Shown here: piece after piece, positions 61,776 to 64,000 of the stretch
How positions within the stretch are numbered: position 1 is the stretch's first letter
Layout of the letters: each line of letters begins with the position of its first letter
Source: Candidatus Hodarchaeota archaeon
GTDB taxonomy: Archaea > Asgardarchaeota > Heimdallarchaeia > Hodarchaeales > Hodarchaeaceae
NCBI GenBank assembly: GCA_029856365.1
Contig: JAHQWW010000003.1
Location: 52,040 to 116,039 of the forward strand
Reading direction: 5' to 3'
Length of the DNA stretch: 64,000 bases
The notes under the pieces: model-generated
The model's input: the letters and a program-made list of their open reading frames with translations, nothing else
Database searches by the model: none
What the model was told of the DNA's origin: nothing
Position numbers and translations under genes: made by a program

Positions 61776-62675
61776 CTATTTGGAATCTTGATCCTTCTCT
61801 GTGATAACACGAGAAATCTCTACTAGAGAATCAGCAAGTTTATTATCGCTTTCCTCTTCTTCAATGATCTCTATCACATTAGAAACAGTTTTAAAAATGA
61901 AGTGTAGATCCTTTACCTTAAACTCTACTTCCTCTTCTTCAAGTCCTGATGGCAATGAAACTTCAGCCCAAATCTCTGTTCCCGAAAAACCTGTAAAAGC
62001 AGGAGAGTTTTGAAGCTCTTCTTCTACCAAAACAGAGTCTTTTAATGTAAGATTCTCAAATTTTAAACTTATAAAACTACCCTCAATATTTAGGTCTACT
62101 TCAAGACCATAAGACTCCGTTAGAGTTTCTACAATAGAACGAAACATATTAATGCTGTGAATGCTAGTCTCTTGAGCATTTACCAGGCATAAATCCAGTT
62201 TTGGCCAAAGGAGAAAAAGTTGATCTCGTAAAAAATGGGTTTCAATGATTTGATCCACACTCCCCATAGGTAAAACCTCCTTTCCCTTGATTATGGTTCT
62301 TTTAAGAAGGTCTGAAGCTGAACGACGAGCTGTTGACTGTTTTTCATGAATGATCTTCCAATAGTCATCGATATAGACATAAACATCAGGAAGCAGCATT
62401 TCACCCTCTTGAAACGATCTCATAAGCCCTTTTATTCGTTGAGAATAACAAAACATTGGTATTTGCTTTTTAGACTCACGTTTCAATAGGAGGACGTCCA
62501 AATAACGACGTTCAGTGCACTTAGGACGTAACATGTTAACTACTTTGTTGTTTTGACACTTTTCAATACAGAATAACCTTCGATCACGAACCATCTCTTC
62601 CCAAAGAGTAACCCCTGATATCAAATTTAAAGTCTCCATCGCGGTTTTTGGGGCTTCCTCTTCGTTCCATTTCAT
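61776..62675 (-). CDS. Uncharacterised protein
   Basis: A 299-residue soluble protein I cannot assign. The first 60 residues include FCIEKCQNNKVVNMLRPKC, three Cys that could be a partial metal site. The middle is mixed, with DVYVYIDDYWKIIHEK and a basic helix (STARRSASDLLKRTIIKGKE). The last third is beta-rich and very acidic (SGLEEEEVEFKVKD). There are no membrane helices or known catalytic motifs. Long noncoding regions flank it. Confidence 0.45.
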   Translation of the reverse strand: MKWNEEEAPKTAMETLNLISGVTLWEEMVRDRRLFCIEKCQNNKVVNMLRPKCTERRYLDVLLLKRESKKQIPMFCYSQRIKGLMRSFQEGEMLLPDVYVYIDDYWKIIHEKQSTARRSASDLLKRTIIKGKEVLPMGSVDQIIETHFLRDQLFLLWPKLDLCLVNAQETSIHSINMFRSIVETLTESYGLEVDLNIEGSFISLKFENLTLKDSVLVEEELQNSPAFTGFSGTEIWAEVSLPSGLEEEEVEFKVKDLHFIFKTVSNVIEIIEEEESDNKLADSLVEISRVITEKDQDSK

Positions 62676-63216
62676 TATGTTAAGAGTCTCCGGGTCTTTT
62701 CTTCCTGAAATCTTAATTAAACACTCTTTACACTAGGGTGTCAAACCCTTCTATCCACATCTGCCTAGTAACAGCAAGATATCTCTTTAAACGTGCAATA
62801 ATACTTTTAATCGTCCGTATTGCAAGTCTTGTACTGTTAAATTGGCTATGATGAGTAGATGGTTTCTTAAAGAAGTATGTCCACACTCTAGTGGTTCACT
62901 TAGCTTAGTTAACCTTCGATTATAAAAGATGTACTGATATAACTTACTGATGTGTGATAACCCCTCCTTAATTTCGGTTACTAGGGCGACAAAGTCAATA
63001 TTTTCTTTGGATTGTAAAATAAATAGGTTGGTTTCTCGTTAGTGGCTTGTAAAAGTATTCTTTTTAGAATAAATACGTTACACAAATCATACCTTTAGAC
63101 TACATTTATCATCCGATTCTTTAATTTCTCATTCTCGTGTTTAAGATATTAAAAAATCATGAGGCGTTTCAAACTTAAACTCAAAATTATGTAGAGTAGT
63201 TCTCTTTTCTCCATAA
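62676..63216. other. 541-bp gene-free region
   Basis: No open frame with coding character was seen. TGCAATA and TATTGCA around 62797-62827 form a weak inverted repeat. ATGATGA near 62849 followed by CTGA words near 62935 loosely recalls a C/D box RNA but lacks a closing stem. It separates two minus-strand genes. Confidence 0.45.
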
Positions 63217-63876
63217 CTATCCACATTTGGAATAGCCACAAACCCGACAAAGAATACACCCTTCACCGTGCTCTACAATATTCCCACATTCAGGACATTC
63301 GGGCCGTAAACCTGAAGTAGTATGAGATAGGTAAATTGTATTACCCCCTGAATTAGAATCACTTACAGCTGTTTCCCTCACCTCATCATTCTCATGTTTG
63401 TGATTATTAATACTATAGCGTTTTATAAAACGTTCTACTGACTTGGCTACCGCATCAGCACAAGACAAGATTGGGCCGTCCTGACCAAATGTAGGAGATG
63501 GACAACGAATGGATTTAAGCTGTAATATAATTTCCTCAGGCTCAATCCTACTTCGTAATGCTAGGGAAATTAGCCGACCCATTGACTCGATATGCGATGC
63601 AACACAACCACCAGATTTCCCCAGTGACAAAAACAGTTCGGCTAATCCCTCCTCATCCTCATTGATAGTAATAAATAAGTTTGTACCACAACCCACACGA
63701 ACCCGTTCCGTGACTCCCCGGGTAACATCTGGTCTATATCTAGGCTTTTTTGATGGAATAACCTCATCTGATTTGGTTTTTACTTCGTTTGTTCCTTTTT
63801 TAGACAAAACGTCGTAAGTACGAGACCCAGAACGGTATACTGTTAGTCCTTTACATCCCAATTTGTAAGCTAACAT
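63217..63876 (-). CDS. C-terminal part of class II (B12-dependent) ribonucleotide reductase, with TSCPD domain
   Basis: The 219 residues match only the C-terminus of NrdJ: AYKLGCKGLTVYRSGSR, then RPDVTRGVTERVRVGCG, a TSCPD-type domain (FLSLGKSGGCVASHIESMG), and a tail with CPECG and CRVCG for thioredoxin-dependent re-reduction. The catalytic barrel is not encoded upstream: homology (KIADINNAY) continues about ten codons beyond ATG 63876, then a stop occurs at 63949-63951. An ATG at 63911 with GAGGTG 9 bases upstream is one base out of frame; adding one A to the run of seven A's (63900-63906) would join it in frame. So this is either a separate subunit gene with an indel at its start, or a split relic. 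Confidence 0.8.
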   Translation of the reverse strand: MLAYKLGCKGLTVYRSGSRTYDVLSKKGTNEVKTKSDEVIPSKKPRYRPDVTRGVTERVRVGCGTNLFITINEDEEGLAELFLSLGKSGGCVASHIESMGRLISLALRSRIEPEEIILQLKSIRCPSPTFGQDGPILSCADAVAKSVERFIKRYSINNHKHENDEVRETAVSDSNSGGNTIYLSHTTSGLRPECPECGNIVEHGEGCILCRVCGYSKCG

Positions 63877-64000
63877 ATAAGCATTGTTAATATCAGCGAT
63901 TTTTTTATCATCTTTTTGCTCACCTCTATATACTATAACGTAAATTCCCTATTAATATAACATAAATTTTAATGAAAAATTTGTTATTTTTCACTATTAA

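Noticed and set aside
62840..62950. Possible C/D box guide RNA (ATGATGA near 62849, CTGA words near 62935)
   Set aside because: The boxes are about 85 bases apart, longer than typical archaeal C/D RNAs, there is no closing stem, and no clear C' and D' pair was seen.
1..64000. tRNA genes and CRISPR arrays
   Set aside because: No cloverleaf-like segment with a GTTCRANY arm was found in the gaps, and no regularly spaced repeats of 25-40 bases exist; the only tandem array is the short 9-bp one at 3673-3708.

Overview
The window looks like a stretch of chromosome from an AT-rich Asgard archaeon, most likely from the Heimdallarchaeia side. Archaeal markers are an SRP RNA with archaeal helix 6 and helix 8 loops behind a TATA box, a TFE-alpha-like transcription factor, and an archaeosine set (ArcS-like and RaSEA-like genes side by side, archaeal TGT about 19 kb away). 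Other archaeal-type genes are MptA/FolE2, a RIB7-type reductase, a GGPP synthase and an EndoQ-like repair nuclease. The Asgard signature is the density of eukaryote-like small parts: at least five roadblock/LC7 proteins, a Rab/Ras-like GTPase, an MglA-like GTPase, several proteins with longin/roadblock-like modules, and a tail-anchored coiled-coil protein whose membrane-proximal helix resembles a Q-SNARE. No tRNA, rRNA, CRISPR array or complete insertion sequence was seen.

Layout. 1-2.9 kb: EndoQ-like gene (cut by the window edge), longin-like protein, zinc ribbon, roadblock protein, all on the minus strand. 3.2-3.5 kb: SRP RNA. 3.6-3.7 kb: a palindrome and 9-bp tandem repeats before a winged-helix gene. 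4-10.5 kb: metabolism (Maf, aminotransferase, TrpB2, and a deaminase-type amidohydrolase overlapping a RIB7 reductase). 10.6-15.7 kb: regulatory cluster (zinc-ribbon membrane protein, two tandem roadblock proteins, coiled-coil HTH, small GTPase, MinD-like/longin fusion). 15.9-29 kb: MptA, membrane proteins, a broken YpjD/MazG gene, Nudix, M28 peptidase, GNAT, a DUF2080 mini-gene, HEAT repeats, aminotransferase and roadblock protein. 29-38 kb: mostly unassigned proteins, including TPR plus Ig-like, a HEPN-like membrane protein, and a degenerate FtsZ-like/roadblock fusion. 38-41 kb: archaeosine synthase pair. 41-46 kb: HTH-grpE-dnaK-dnaJ operon. 46-51 kb: coiled-coil protein, HAD phosphatase, GGPP synthase, TFE, roadblock and the SNARE-like protein. 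51.6-56.6 kb: histidine degradation (hutI, hutH, hutU). 56.7-64 kb: MglA-like GTPase, PIG-L deacetylase, archaeal TGT, two unknowns and the C-terminal part of a class II ribonucleotide reductase.

How the genes fit together. HutH, HutU and HutI take histidine to formiminoglutamate. TGT, ArcS and RaSEA make archaeosine at tRNA position 15. GrpE, DnaK and DnaJ form a complete Hsp70 machine behind their own candidate regulator. The GTPases, roadblock/longin proteins, SNARE-like protein, TPR/Ig protein and FtsZ-like fusion are candidate parts of an Asgard membrane or cytoskeleton regulatory network. The most interesting individual objects are the SNARE-like protein, the FtsZ-like/roadblock fusion, the MinD-like/longin fusion next to a Rab-like GTPase, and the amidohydrolase coupled to the riboflavin reductase. 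All assignments come from reading motifs by eye; no database search was possible.
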